64,000 nucleotides of DNA from Nitrospiria bacterium (GTDB taxonomy: Bacteria; Nitrospirota; Nitrospiria; JACQBZ01): positions 83,498 through 147,497 of the forward strand of contig DATKAN010000038.1 in NCBI GenBank assembly GCA_035498035.1, read 5' to 3'. This document shows positions 26,578-36,204 of this stretch, piece after piece. The translations under genes were made by a program, and so were the position numbers. The notes below the pieces were generated by a model, which worked only from the letters and a program-made list of their open reading frames with translations, was not told where the DNA came from and ran no database searches. Numbering within the stretch: the first letter of the stretch is position 1; every line of letters starts with the position of its first letter.

Positions 26578-29106
26578 ATGTCAAGACCCTTAGTGGGGAT
26601 GGCCGTTTGCTATCTGACAGGCAGCGCTCTTGGTGAAGCCTGGACTTATTATCCATTGACCACGATCGGATTTGCAAGCGTCGGAGCCGTGCTGATCTCC
26701 GCTTTGCGACCCCGGCGGGAAAATCTCATCCAGGTCGGGGGAGCTGTCTTATTGATTTGTTTGGGAGCGGTTCGATTCCAAAGCGTTGCGCGGATAAATC
26801 CAGCTGATGATCTGGCCCGATTCACATCCGGGGAAGCGGTACGATTCGTCGGGGTTATCGAAGAGCCGCTTCAACACGGGCCGGAGTCCACGCGTCTTCT
26901 TCTGAAGGCCCGTTCGGTCCTTCAAAACGGGAAGGAATATCCGGTCCGTGGAATGCTGCGGCTTATCGTCCGAGATTTTGTCCCGGAACTGCGCTACGGT
27001 GATCAGATCTCAGCCGATCTACGGCTGCGTCCGGTTTCCGGACTCCACAATCCGGGAGGCTTCGATTATTCGGCCTACTTGTACAGAGAAGGAATTCGCG
27101 CTCTGGCCGTCGTTCATCGCCCGGAGTCAATCTCGCGGCTGTCGGTCGGCGGGTTTGTGCCGTTGCGCAGGATCTATGACTGGAGAGAGCGAATTCGGAA
27201 TGTGTTGAACGGGTCTCTTTCACCGGCCTCGTCCGCCATGTATCAAGCGATGCTCATCGGAGAGACCGGAGCATTGAGTCCCGAGATCCGTGAGGCTTTC
27301 ATGATCTCGGGCACGACCCACCTGCTATCGATTTCGGGTTCCCATCTGGCGTTGGTGGCTTTGGTTGTCTTTCATCTGTCGGTCCGGATTTTTCGGCAAA
27401 TGCCAGCCCAATGGCTTTTGTCCGTCAGCCGGCGATGGACCGTCACGCGGTTCGGGATCCTGGCCACCCTTGCCCCGGTTGTATTCTATACGCTCCTGGC
27501 CGGCGCGCAGATCGCGACGGTTCGCTCTCTCATCATGATCCTCATCTATCTCACCGCCCTATGGTTCCAGCGGGCCGACGATCCATTGAATGCGTTGGCT
27601 GTGGCAGCTCTCCTCAGCGTACTTTGGGATCCTCAGGCGCTCTTCTCGATCTCCTTTCAACTTTCTTACCTGGCGGTCCTTGCGATGGCTCTGGCCGGCG
27701 GGGATCAGGTTTCGGTTCGGGAAACCGGAGAAATCAGGGCCCAGGACCCGGGAGGTGAATCCTCATGGGTGGGACGGTCATTGCAGAGGATCCGGGTCTA
27801 TTTTTTGATAACGCTCGTGGCCGGGTCTGTCACGGTTCCGTTGACGGCGTTCTATTTTAACCAGATAAGCTGGGTGGGTTTTCTGTCCAATCCGATCGTG
27901 GTTCCCTTTGTGGGAATGTTGATCGTCCCGCTGGGGTTGGTCTGCTCGGTCGGGGCGATTCTCTTTGACCGGACGACATTGCCGTTGTCCGGACTGAACG
28001 ATGTTCTGGCAGGCGCACTTTACTCCTTGGTTCAATGGTTCGCTCGGCTCCCGGCGGCCGAGGTGCATGTTCCATCCCCTCCGGTCCTGGTCTTGGCGGT
28101 GGTCTACCTCACGGGGGCCCTCGTGTTTTCCCTCAGAGTAGATCGCGTCTTGAAGTGGACCGCGATCGGTTTGTGCGTTCTAATCACGACGGTATGGATC
28201 GTGAGGTTGTTGGAGTCCCGGCCGGAGGGGCGGCTGCGCGTGACCTTTCTCGATGTGGGACAGGGGGATGCCGCGTGGATTGAAATGCCGGATGGAAAAA
28301 CGATGCTGATCGACGGTGGCGGCGCGTACGGCAACTATGATCTCGGTCGATTGGCCGTTGCCCCCTATCTCTGGAACGCCGGTCATTGGCGGATCGATTA
28401 CCTGGTCGCGAGCCATCCTCAGCTGGATCACATGGGCGGGCTGGTCTATATCGCGCGGAAATTTCAAGTGGGCGAACTTTGGACGAACGGCCTGCAGAAA
28501 GAGGCGGTTTTTTATGACCGGTTTCGCCAGGTTGTGTCGGCCAAGGCGATTCCGGAAAAACAGGTTACGGGAAGTGGATTTCCGTTGCTGGGGGGCCCGG
28601 TGCGGATCGTGCCGCTGCATCCCCAAATGGCGGACCCTGATGGACCTGATAACGATCAATCCCTGGTCCTGCGTGTTGCGTACGGACGGGAGGCGCTTTT
28701 GTTCACCGGAGACATCGAAAAAGCGGCGGAGAGGGAACTTCTCCGGTGGGGGAATCTTCTCAAAAACACGGTCCTGAAAGTTCCGCACCATGGCAGCCGG
28801 ACCTCGATCGATCCCGACTTTCTGGCCCGAGTGGCCCCGGATGTGGCGGTGATTTCGGTCGGTGCAAATAATCCTTATCGCCACCCGTCGCCGGAGACAT
28901 TGTCCGTGTATCACGCCTTGAAGACGAAGGTCTACCGTACGGATCAGGACGGGGCGGTTCTGCTTGAGACGGACGGAAAAGGCCGAAGGGTTTGGACCTA
29001 TCAAGACAGCGTTTCCCATCCGGTGGCGTGGGGACGTGGAATGGCGGCGGCTGAGGCCTCCAATCTCATGAAGGTATTCCATCGGTACTGGTTTGGTCCG
29101 GCTTGA
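26578..29106 (+). CDS. comEC: ComEC/Rec2 DNA-uptake channel protein
   Basis: Inner-membrane channel for single-stranded DNA in natural transformation. The 842-aa protein has N-terminal hydrophobic segments and an OB-like DUF4131 region, the competence domain with many helices (GTTHLLSISGSHLALVAL is its signature), and a C-terminal metallo-beta-lactamase-like domain with LDVGQGDAAWIE, HPQLDHMGGL, FTGDIEKAAE and KVPHHGSRTS. ATG 26578 is eight bases after AAGGAG. With the PilB-like ATPase downstream it suggests pilus-assisted DNA uptake. Confidence 0.94.
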   Translation: MSRPLVGMAVCYLTGSALGEAWTYYPLTTIGFASVGAVLISALRPRRENLIQVGGAVLLICLGAVRFQSVARINPADDLARFTSGEAVRFVGVIEEPLQHGPESTRLLLKARSVLQNGKEYPVRGMLRLIVRDFVPELRYGDQISADLRLRPVSGLHNPGGFDYSAYLYREGIRALAVVHRPESISRLSVGGFVPLRRIYDWRERIRNVLNGSLSPASSAMYQAMLIGETGALSPEIREAFMISGTTHLLSISGSHLALVALVVFHLSVRIFRQMPAQWLLSVSRRWTVTRFGILATLAPVVFYTLLAGAQIATVRSLIMILIYLTALWFQRADDPLNALAVAALLSVLWDPQALFSISFQLSYLAVLAMALAGGDQVSVRETGEIRAQDPGGESSWVGRSLQRIRVYFLITLVAGSVTVPLTAFYFNQISWVGFLSNPIVVPFVGMLIVPLGLVCSVGAILFDRTTLPLSGLNDVLAGALYSLVQWFARLPAAEVHVPSPPVLVLAVVYLTGALVFSLRVDRVLKWTAIGLCVLITTVWIVRLLESRPEGRLRVTFLDVGQGDAAWIEMPDGKTMLIDGGGAYGNYDLGRLAVAPYLWNAGHWRIDYLVASHPQLDHMGGLVYIARKFQVGELWTNGLQKEAVFYDRFRQVVSAKAIPEKQVTGSGFPLLGGPVRIVPLHPQMADPDGPDNDQSLVLRVAYGREALLFTGDIEKAAERELLRWGNLLKNTVLKVPHHGSRTSIDPDFLARVAPDVAVISVGANNPYRHPSPETLSVYHALKTKVYRTDQDGAVLLETDGKGRRVWTYQDSVSHPVAWGRGMAAAEASNLMKVFHRYWFGPA

Positions 29107-29130
29107 CAAAGGACGGGTCTATAGTAGAAT
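29103..29130 (+). promoter_or_regulatory. Promoter of the PilB-like gene
   Basis: TTGACA (29103-29108), 16 bp, TAGAAT (29125-29130). The -35 overlaps the comEC stop codon. Predicted start is near 29137, 25 nt before the GTG. Confidence 0.65.
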
Positions 29131-29161
29131 TTAATTGACCATTTTCAAATAAAGGTGATCC

Positions 29162-31114
29162 GTGTCCGAGAAGGAATCCCAGAAAAACGGAGTGGAGTTC
29201 AAAAACAAAAAGCGCTTGGGCGATTTTCTGTTCGATGCGGGGCTGATCACCCGCGACCAACTCCAACGCGCCTTGAACGAGCAGAAACGGTTGGGAAAGA
29301 AGTTGGGAGAGACGCTCATCACCCTGCGCATCATTTCGGATGAGGCCCTGGCGCAGGCGCTCTCCACGCAACTGGGCTACCCCTTCGTGGATCTGAGCAC
29401 AACGGCGCTTGAGCCGGACATCGTCATGGCCATCCCGGAAGCTCTGGCCAGCAAACAGTGCGCCATCCCGGTTTCGCTGGAAAATAAAACGATGACCGTG
29501 GCGATGGTCGATCCCCTCGACTATGAATGTCTGCGGGACCTCGGCTTTGCCAGCGGATTCCGGATCCAGCCGGTCATCGCGACGCGCAGGGATATCCTGG
29601 AAGCGATCGAGCGGTATTACAACATGAATACGTCGGTGGAGAGCATCGTTAAGGAAACGGCCCAGCAGTACGATGATTCCGTTCTCCAGATCATTCCGGA
29701 AATCGGCTCCGCGGTGGCCGATGCCCAATCTCTGGAAGAACGGAGCCGCCTGGCGCCGGTGATCCGCTTGGCCAATTTGATCATGACCAAGGCCATTCGG
29801 CAGCGCGCCAGCGATATTCACATTGAGCCCACCGCGCGGGATTTCCGCGTGCGGTATCGGATCGATGGCCTGCTCAAGGAAGACCTCCGGTTGCCGAAGT
29901 GGATCCACGGGGCGTTGATATCCCGCATGAAGATTTTAGGGCAGCTGAACATCGCCGAGCGGCGGTTGCCGCAGGACGGTTCGGTGCGCGTGCGATCGGA
30001 TAACCGGGAGATCGATCTGAGGCTCTCCACTCTCCCGACCCAGTACGGGGAGAAAATGGTGATCCGCGTACTGGATCAGGGAAGGCTGGTGGTGGCGCTC
30101 GATACGCTGGGGGTGTCGCCCCAGAATTTATCCAAGATTCACTCGCTGATGCGGTGCAGAAGGGGCATCATCCTGGTCACCGGCCCGACCGGAAGCGGAA
30201 AGACGACGACCTTGTACTCCATGATCCATGCCATGCGGGATGAGGTGACGAACATCGTGACGGTGGAGAATCCCATCGAATATAACCTGGAAGGGGTGAA
30301 TCAGGTTCAGATCAACACGGACATCGGTCTCACGTTTGCCCACTGTTTAAGGGCGATCCTCCGGCAGGACCCGAACGTGATCCTGATCGGCGAGATCCGG
30401 GACTTGGAAACGGCCGAGATTGCTTGCCGGGCGGCCATGACCGGCCACCTCGTGCTTTCAACAGTTCATACAAACGACGCGCCTTCCACGATCACGCGAT
30501 TGGTCGACCTTGGCATACCGCGTTATCTGGTGGGATCGCTCGTCATGGGTGTCATTGCCCAACGCCTGGTGAGAAGCGTCTGCCCGCGGTGTAAAACCGT
30601 CACGCCGCCCCCCGTGGAAAGTCTGGTAAGTCTGCACATTCCCTTGGATTCGGTGAAGAGCGTGGATTTCTACTACGGCAAGGGTTGCAGCTACTGCCAC
30701 TACATCGGCTATCAGGGCCGGACCGGGCTGTATGAAATCTTGGAAATGACGCCGCGGCTGAGAGAACTGGTCGTGTCCGGCGCGGCCGAACAGGACATCC
30801 GGTCCGCGGCCTTGGCTGCGAAGATGACATCGCTGGGGGAGGACGGCCTGAACAAAGTCAAGGCGGGTATCACGACGATCGAGGAGCTGGTGCGCGTGAT
30901 CGAGGTCCGCGAGGATCTTCAAACTTTTTGTACGCATTGCGGACAGTCCATTCACATCGATTTCCAGGTCTGTCCGTATTGCGCTCATCCGGTGTCCCAT
31001 CACTGTCATGCCTGCGGCAAACCGCTTCAGCCGGAATGGATCGTCTGCCCCTACTGCCGGATCCGCGTCGGCGAAGCCCCGCCGGCCCGTTTTTCCAAGG
31101 CGAAGCCCGCATAA
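29162..31114 (+). CDS. pilB: PilB/GspE-family secretion ATPase with C-terminal double zinc ribbon
   Basis: Hexameric ATPase powering type IV pilus extension or type II secretion. The 650-aa protein has an MshEN/T2SSE N-terminal domain (residues ~17-155, RLGDFLFDAGLITRDQL), the core ATPase with Walker A GPTGSGKTTT (341-350), the Asp/His boxes and the CPRC...GCSYC metal motif. Beyond the normal end (about residue 580) it carries four CXXC pairs at 590/593, 604/607, 615/618 and 629/632, forming two zinc ribbons not usual for this family. GTG 29162 follows AAAGGTGA. Pilus versus general secretion cannot be decided from the sequence. Confidence 0.9.
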   Translation: MSEKESQKNGVEFKNKKRLGDFLFDAGLITRDQLQRALNEQKRLGKKLGETLITLRIISDEALAQALSTQLGYPFVDLSTTALEPDIVMAIPEALASKQCAIPVSLENKTMTVAMVDPLDYECLRDLGFASGFRIQPVIATRRDILEAIERYYNMNTSVESIVKETAQQYDDSVLQIIPEIGSAVADAQSLEERSRLAPVIRLANLIMTKAIRQRASDIHIEPTARDFRVRYRIDGLLKEDLRLPKWIHGALISRMKILGQLNIAERRLPQDGSVRVRSDNREIDLRLSTLPTQYGEKMVIRVLDQGRLVVALDTLGVSPQNLSKIHSLMRCRRGIILVTGPTGSGKTTTLYSMIHAMRDEVTNIVTVENPIEYNLEGVNQVQINTDIGLTFAHCLRAILRQDPNVILIGEIRDLETAEIACRAAMTGHLVLSTVHTNDAPSTITRLVDLGIPRYLVGSLVMGVIAQRLVRSVCPRCKTVTPPPVESLVSLHIPLDSVKSVDFYYGKGCSYCHYIGYQGRTGLYEILEMTPRLRELVVSGAAEQDIRSAALAAKMTSLGEDGLNKVKAGITTIEELVRVIEVREDLQTFCTHCGQSIHIDFQVCPYCAHPVSHHCHACGKPLQPEWIVCPYCRIRVGEAPPARFSKAKPA

Positions 31115-31176
31115 TCACCCCAGGCACGATGCCTCTCTTTAATGTATATCCCTTCCGGCTTCCGCCCGCGGACCGG

Positions 31177-31206
31177 TAGAGATGACCGGGTTCAATCGGC
31201 TATAAT
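31177..31206 (+). promoter_or_regulatory. Promoter of putA, apparently leaderless
   Basis: TAGAGA (31177-31182), 18 bp, TATAAT (31201-31206). Six bases separate TATAAT from the putA ATG at 31213, so transcription should begin at or next to the A of the start codon. No Shine-Dalgarno sequence is present. Confidence 0.55.
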
Positions 31207-31212
31207 GATTCT

Positions 31213-34155
31213 ATGGACTCATCCGAGATCGAACGCGAGGCTCAGCGAGTCGGTCGGGAAATTCTGACCCGCATGAAACGGGAGCGCCACTCCCTTTTTG
31301 AAAAAGAGTGGTGGCAGGGCCAGGTCCTTCGCTGGTGCATGGAGAATGAGTCTTTTAAGGTTGCATTCTTTCGATTCATCGACGTTCTGCCCAACCTGAA
31401 GTCCTCTGGGGACGTGGTGCGCCTTTTCCGGGAATATTTCGACCGTCCCGGGATCAATACCCCCCCGCTTCTTTCGTTGGGAATGAAGACCTTGATTCCG
31501 GGATCGCCCGCCGTTCCGCTGGCCGCCAAGGCCATCCGTGCCAATGTCGAAATGATGGCCCGATCTTTTATCGCCGGCCGGGATCTAGATACGGCCCGCC
31601 CCCACCTGGAGAAACTGAACCGTTCGGGCGCCGCCTGGTCGGTCTCGATGTTGGGGGAGGTGGCCGTCAGCGAGGAGGAATCCGAGGCGTACTTCCGTCG
31701 CTACCTGGATGCGATCGAACAACTCGCGGGCTTTTCAACCGATGATTTGTCATCGGCAATCTCGGGAGACCGGTTCGGTACGATCCCGCGCGCCAACCTT
31801 GCCGTCAAGCTTTCGTCGCTGTATTCCCAAACGGATCCTCTGGACTGGGAAGGGAGCCTTTCCGTCCTGACCGAGCGTCTTGTCCGCCTGCTGATCCTTG
31901 CCCGAGAGCGGGGCGCGCACATTCATCTTGACATGGAACATTACGCGATCAAGGGTCTTATCCTGGAGGCCTTCTCCCGCGCGATGAATCGCCCGGAGCT
32001 TTCGGGATTCAGAGACGCCGGGATCGTGATCCAGGCCTACCTTCGCGATTCGGAAGAGGACCTCGAACGAATCCTGGCCTGGGCCGCTAAACACCGGTGC
32101 GGGATTACCGTCCGCCTGGTGCGCGGCGCATACTGGGACTATGAATCGGTGACCCATCGCCAGAACGGCTGGACGGTCCCGGTCTATCTCGTCAAGGGGG
32201 AGACGGATGCCAACTACGAACGTCTCGCGGACCGGTTGCTTGCGGCGTCCGATACGGTGCGCGCGGCGTTCGGCACCCACAATGTCCGCAGCCTCGCGTC
32301 GGTCATTGCGACGGCCCGCAGCCGCGGGATCTCCGAGCGGGACTTCGAGATTCAAATGCTTTTCGGAATGGCCGGTCCGCTGCAGGATGCGCTGACCGGA
32401 ATGGGATTTCGGGTCCGGATCTACACGCCGGTGGGTGAACTGATCACCGGAATGGCCTATTTGGTCCGCCGACTGCTCGAGAACACCTCGAATGAATCAT
32501 TCCTTCGAAGCTATTTTGTGGAGGGTCAATCTCCCGAGTCCGTGTTGGCCGCGCCGGCCGCCGCGCCACTGCGCGAGCCGAAGATCGAGAGTTTTCAAAA
32601 CGAGCCCCCTCTGGATTTCCGGGTCGACCGGGTCCGTTCCCAATTCTCCGATGCGGTCGCATCCGTGCGCGGACAACTTGGACGGGATTATCCGCTTTGG
32701 ATCGCCGGGGAGGCGGTTCGGACCGACGACTGGATCGTGTCGATCAATCCGGCCCATCCCTCCGAAGTGGTGGGACGGTCCGCATCGGCGGGGACACAGG
32801 AAGCCGACCGGGCGATCGCCGCGGCCGAGGCGGCCGTAATGGAATGGTCCCGCCAACCGGCCGGGGAGCGGGCCGGGATACTTCGGCGCGCCGCCGAGAG
32901 CCTTCGGACGCGACGGATGGAATTATCCGCCTGGGAGGTGTTCGAGGTCGGCAAAACATGGCGGGAGGCCGATCGGGATGTGAACGAGGCCATCGATTTT
33001 CTTCGGTACTATGCCGATGAGATCGAGCGGAAAGCGCCCTCCCGTCGGCTGGGAGACTATCCGGGAGAGCGGAATCTCTATTCCTATGTCCCGATCGGGA
33101 TCGGGGTCGTGATCGCGCCCTGGAACTTTCCGCTGGCGATCCCGGCCGGAATGGTCTCGGCCGCCCTGGCGGCCGGCAACGCAGTTTTGTTCAAACCCTC
33201 GGAACTGTCACCCGTCATGGGGTACCATCTGGTCAAAGCTTTTACGGAGGCCGGCCTCCCGGAGGGCGTCTTGGCCTATCTTCCCGGACGGGGCGAGATC
33301 GTGGGGGACTATCTCGTTCGCCATCCCGCCATCGGCTATATCACCTTCACCGGTTCCCGGGAAGTGGGCCTCGGAATCATCGAGCGGGCGGCCCGGCCGG
33401 CCGAGGGCCAGCGGCATGTCAAGCGGGTTGTGGCGGAGATGGGCGGAAAGAACGCCATTATTGTCGACGAGACGGCCGATTTGGACCTCGCCGTGCCGGG
33501 CGTGGTCCAGTCCGCGGTCGGCTTTCAGGGCCAGAAGTGCTCGGCCTGCTCACGCGCAATCGTCCTGGAGTCGGTTTATGACGCATTTCTCGGTCGGCTG
33601 ATCGGGGCTTTGAAATCGCTTCGCATCGGTCCGCCGGAAGATCCGGCGACCGAGCTCGGGCCGGTCATCGATGCGGCGGCCCAGCGGCGGCTCCGGACGG
33701 CCATCGAGGAAGGAGCCCGGGAAGGACGGCTGATCCTTCAGGTGACGGAGGTCCCGCCGGAAGGTTTCTACGTCGGACCGGCCGTGATCGCGGATCTCGC
33801 CCCGGAATGCCGGATCGCTCGGGAAGAGCTTTTCGGTCCGGTTGTGGCCGTCCTGCGCGCGAAAAATCTGGACGAGGCGATCCGGATCGCCAATAACACG
33901 GACTACGCCCTGACCGGCGGGTTGTATTCGCGCAGCCCGGCCGCCATCGAGCGCGTGTCGAGGGAAATGACGGCGGGCAATCTCTACATCAACCGGGGTA
34001 TCACGGGGGCCCTGGTCGGCCGGCAACCGTTCGGAGGCTATCGCCTATCGGGGGTGGGGTCAAAGGCGGGGGGGCCGGATTACCTGCTTCAGTTCATGAT
34101 CCCGAAAGTGGTGACCGAAAACACGATGCGACGAGGTTTTGACTCAGCCGACTAA
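31213..34155 (+). CDS. putA: Proline utilisation A: proline dehydrogenase / glutamate-semialdehyde dehydrogenase
   Basis: Bifunctional enzyme oxidising proline to glutamate through P5C. The 980-aa size corresponds to the minimal type A PutA. The FAD-dependent PRODH barrel spans about 130-440 (NLAVKLSSLYSQTDPLDW, YLRDSEEDLERILAWA, FGTHNVRS); the aldehyde dehydrogenase half (about 520-970) has PWNFPLAIPAGM, FTGSREVG, the catalytic glutamate in VVAEMGGKNAIIVDE, and the catalytic cysteine in GFQGQKCSACSR. No DNA-binding ribbon-helix-helix is present. Start ATG 31213 lies directly behind a consensus -10. Confidence 0.96.
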   Translation: MDSSEIEREAQRVGREILTRMKRERHSLFEKEWWQGQVLRWCMENESFKVAFFRFIDVLPNLKSSGDVVRLFREYFDRPGINTPPLLSLGMKTLIPGSPAVPLAAKAIRANVEMMARSFIAGRDLDTARPHLEKLNRSGAAWSVSMLGEVAVSEEESEAYFRRYLDAIEQLAGFSTDDLSSAISGDRFGTIPRANLAVKLSSLYSQTDPLDWEGSLSVLTERLVRLLILARERGAHIHLDMEHYAIKGLILEAFSRAMNRPELSGFRDAGIVIQAYLRDSEEDLERILAWAAKHRCGITVRLVRGAYWDYESVTHRQNGWTVPVYLVKGETDANYERLADRLLAASDTVRAAFGTHNVRSLASVIATARSRGISERDFEIQMLFGMAGPLQDALTGMGFRVRIYTPVGELITGMAYLVRRLLENTSNESFLRSYFVEGQSPESVLAAPAAAPLREPKIESFQNEPPLDFRVDRVRSQFSDAVASVRGQLGRDYPLWIAGEAVRTDDWIVSINPAHPSEVVGRSASAGTQEADRAIAAAEAAVMEWSRQPAGERAGILRRAAESLRTRRMELSAWEVFEVGKTWREADRDVNEAIDFLRYYADEIERKAPSRRLGDYPGERNLYSYVPIGIGVVIAPWNFPLAIPAGMVSAALAAGNAVLFKPSELSPVMGYHLVKAFTEAGLPEGVLAYLPGRGEIVGDYLVRHPAIGYITFTGSREVGLGIIERAARPAEGQRHVKRVVAEMGGKNAIIVDETADLDLAVPGVVQSAVGFQGQKCSACSRAIVLESVYDAFLGRLIGALKSLRIGPPEDPATELGPVIDAAAQRRLRTAIEEGAREGRLILQVTEVPPEGFYVGPAVIADLAPECRIAREELFGPVVAVLRAKNLDEAIRIANNTDYALTGGLYSRSPAAIERVSREMTAGNLYINRGITGALVGRQPFGGYRLSGVGSKAGGPDYLLQFMIPKVVTENTMRRGFDSAD

Positions 34156-34168
34156 TCCCTTCCGGGGT

Positions 34169-35011
34169 TTAAGGTTTAACCAATGCATTATCGATCAGAC
34201 GGGTCTTGCCGATCCAGACCGCCAGCAACAAAACGACCGGTCCTTCAATCCGGCCCACCACGCTCAAGGTATCGGGATGAACGATCGCTACATAGTCGAT
34301 TCGGGCCAACGGTTCTTCCTGGATCAATAGGGCCATGGCCTCCCGGACCGCCCCCGCGTCGCGCTCGCCCCGGTCAATTTGCGCCCTTCCGATTTGTAGG
34401 GCTCTGAATAGGACAAGAGCCGCCTTGCGCTCCTCGGCCGATAGGTAACGGTTGCGCGAGCTCAGGGCCAGCCCGTCGTTTTCACGGACGGTCGGACTCA
34501 CGACGATCCTGACCGGGAAATTCAGGTCACGCACCAGTTGCCTGATGACCACGGTCTGCTGATAATCCTTTTGTCCGAAGAAGGCGACGTCCGGCCGGAC
34601 GATCTGGAAGAGCTTCGCCACCACCGTCGCGACCCCCGAGAAGTGTCCCGGACGGAATGCACCCTCCAATATCTCGCCGATCCGTCCGACCCGGATCCGG
34701 GTGGCATGACCTTTAGGATAAACGGCGTCGGCCTCCGGCCTGAAAAGAAGGGCGGCCTTCTCGCGTCGGCAGAGGGCGGCGTCGCCCTTGGCGTCTCTTG
34801 GGTATCGGGCATAATCTTCGTTCGGTCCGAACTGGGCGGGATTGACAAAGATGCTCACGACGACCGCGTCACATCGCCGCCGCGCCGCCCGCATGAGCGA
34901 AAGATGCCCTTCATGCAACGCCCCCATCGTCGGGACGAAACCGATCGTCGCTCCGCTCCGCCGCCCTTCGGCCCACTTCGACATCTGGGGGATGCTTTGA
35001 ATGATTCTCAT
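34169..35011 (-). CDS. panC: Pantothenate synthetase
   Basis: ATP-dependent ligation of pantoate and beta-alanine in coenzyme A synthesis. The 280-aa product has the HIGH-like GFVPTMGALHEGHLSL, FVNPAQFGPNEDY, GHFSGVATVVAKL, FFGQKDYQQ and the KMSKS-like LSSRNRYLS. ATG 35011 is chosen over TTG 35023; neither has a clear ribosome binding site, consistent with coupling to the kinase gene 31 nt upstream. It is the last gene of the dapA-to-panC run. Confidence 0.95.
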   Translation of the reverse strand: MRIIQSIPQMSKWAEGRRSGATIGFVPTMGALHEGHLSLMRAARRRCDAVVVSIFVNPAQFGPNEDYARYPRDAKGDAALCRREKAALLFRPEADAVYPKGHATRIRVGRIGEILEGAFRPGHFSGVATVVAKLFQIVRPDVAFFGQKDYQQTVVIRQLVRDLNFPVRIVVSPTVRENDGLALSSRNRYLSAEERKAALVLFRALQIGRAQIDRGERDAGAVREAMALLIQEEPLARIDYVAIVHPDTLSVVGRIEGPVVLLLAVWIGKTRLIDNALVKP

Positions 35012-35041
35012 GGAGCCATACAAAACGAAATGATTGCGGGT

Positions 35042-35680
35042 TTATTTTTTCGGAATGTAGTACTGAATTCCCTTCTTCATCTGCCGGATCTGATGGAGGA
35101 GATCATCGAGATCGGCCCGCCGGTTCACAAAGTCGATCTCCGAGGTTTGAACAACCAGAAGCGGGGACCCGGCGTATTGGAAAAAGTAATCGTTGTAGGC
35201 CTGGTTTAAGGTCTCGAGATAGTCGGGTGTCAACGGTTTTTCGTAATCCAGGCCGCGGCGACGAACGCGGTCCATCAAAACCTCGGGGCCGGCCTGAAGA
35301 TAGATGACCAGATCCGGGGTCGGGATCGTGGGGTTCAGAAGAAAATAGAGCTGATCATACAAAGCCAGTTCGCTGGCTTCCAGGTTGATCGAGGCGAAGA
35401 TCCGGTCCTTCGGGAAAAAATAGTCCGTGACCGTCGTCCGCTCGAACAGGTCCAACTGGGACAGTTCCTGGAGCTGGCGGTAACGGGAAAGGAGAAAAAA
35501 GATCTGGGTCTGGAAGGCGAGACGCTTGGGGTCTTTGTAGAATTCCTTCAGAAACGGGTTGTCCTCGGCGCGCTCCAAAACGAGTCTCCCGCTCAGTTCG
35601 CGGGCCAGGAGTTTGGCCAAACTGGTTTTTCCGACGCCGATCGGTCCTTCGATGACCAGATATTTGGGTCCTTTCGCCAT
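35042..35680 (-). CDS. Deoxynucleoside kinase (deoxyadenosine/deoxyguanosine kinase family)
   Basis: Phosphorylates salvaged deoxynucleosides. The 212-aa protein has the P-loop EGPIGVGKTSLA, ERAEDNPFL, the ERTTVTDYFFPKD (DRY-like) segment, the lid RVRRRGLDYE and VVQTSEIDFV typical of dNK enzymes. Frequently next to folK and panC in this type of genome. Substrate preference cannot be told from the sequence. Confidence 0.88.
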   Translation of the reverse strand: MAKGPKYLVIEGPIGVGKTSLAKLLARELSGRLVLERAEDNPFLKEFYKDPKRLAFQTQIFFLLSRYRQLQELSQLDLFERTTVTDYFFPKDRIFASINLEASELALYDQLYFLLNPTIPTPDLVIYLQAGPEVLMDRVRRRGLDYEKPLTPDYLETLNQAYNDYFFQYAGSPLLVVQTSEIDFVNRRADLDDLLHQIRQMKKGIQYYIPKK

Positions 35681-35682
35681 CC

Positions 35683-36204
35683 CTATCCGGCCTTTTGTTC
35701 AAGGGGAAACGGCGCCCACCGGCGGACCTCCTGAAGGTCCCTGACCCCTTGCAGAAGTTGCAACGCCGTTTTGTGCAGTGTCGGGTGCTTCAGCTCCGGG
35801 GCGATCTCGGCCAGCGGCTCCAATACAAATCGCCGTTGATGGGCCCGGGGATGCGGGATCGTCACTTCGGGTCCCTGAATGACCCGGTCTCCGTAAAACA
35901 GAATGTCCAAATCGATGGTCCGAGGTCCGAAGCGCACGCTGCGCTTTCGGCCGAGGAACTGCTCCACCTCCTGGCAGGCCTGGAGGAGGTCGCGGGGAGA
36001 GAGCGTCGTTCGAACGGCCGTGACGCAGTTGATAAACCATTCCTGGTCCGTCCGCTCCAGAGGGGCGGTCTCGTAAAGGGATGAGACCGCGACGAGCGAG
36101 GTCTTCGGGAAACATGCGATGAACCGGACGGCCTCTTGGCAGTAGGCCTGCCGGTCGCCCATGTTGGAGCCGATTCCGATGTAAGCGATCACGGATTCCG
36201 TCAT
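35683..36204 (-). CDS. folK: 2-amino-4-hydroxy-6-hydroxymethyldihydropteridine pyrophosphokinase
   Basis: Activates the pterin for folate synthesis, one step before FolP (14.3 kb). The 173-aa protein shows IGIGSNMGDRQAY, SSLYETAPLERTDQEWFINCV and the catalytic RFGPRTIDLDILFYG followed by PHPRAHQRRFVLEPL. The ATG overlaps the dapL stop by 4 nt. Confidence 0.95.
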   Translation of the reverse strand: MTESVIAYIGIGSNMGDRQAYCQEAVRFIACFPKTSLVAVSSLYETAPLERTDQEWFINCVTAVRTTLSPRDLLQACQEVEQFLGRKRSVRFGPRTIDLDILFYGDRVIQGPEVTIPHPRAHQRRFVLEPLAEIAPELKHPTLHKTALQLLQGVRDLQEVRRWAPFPLEQKAG

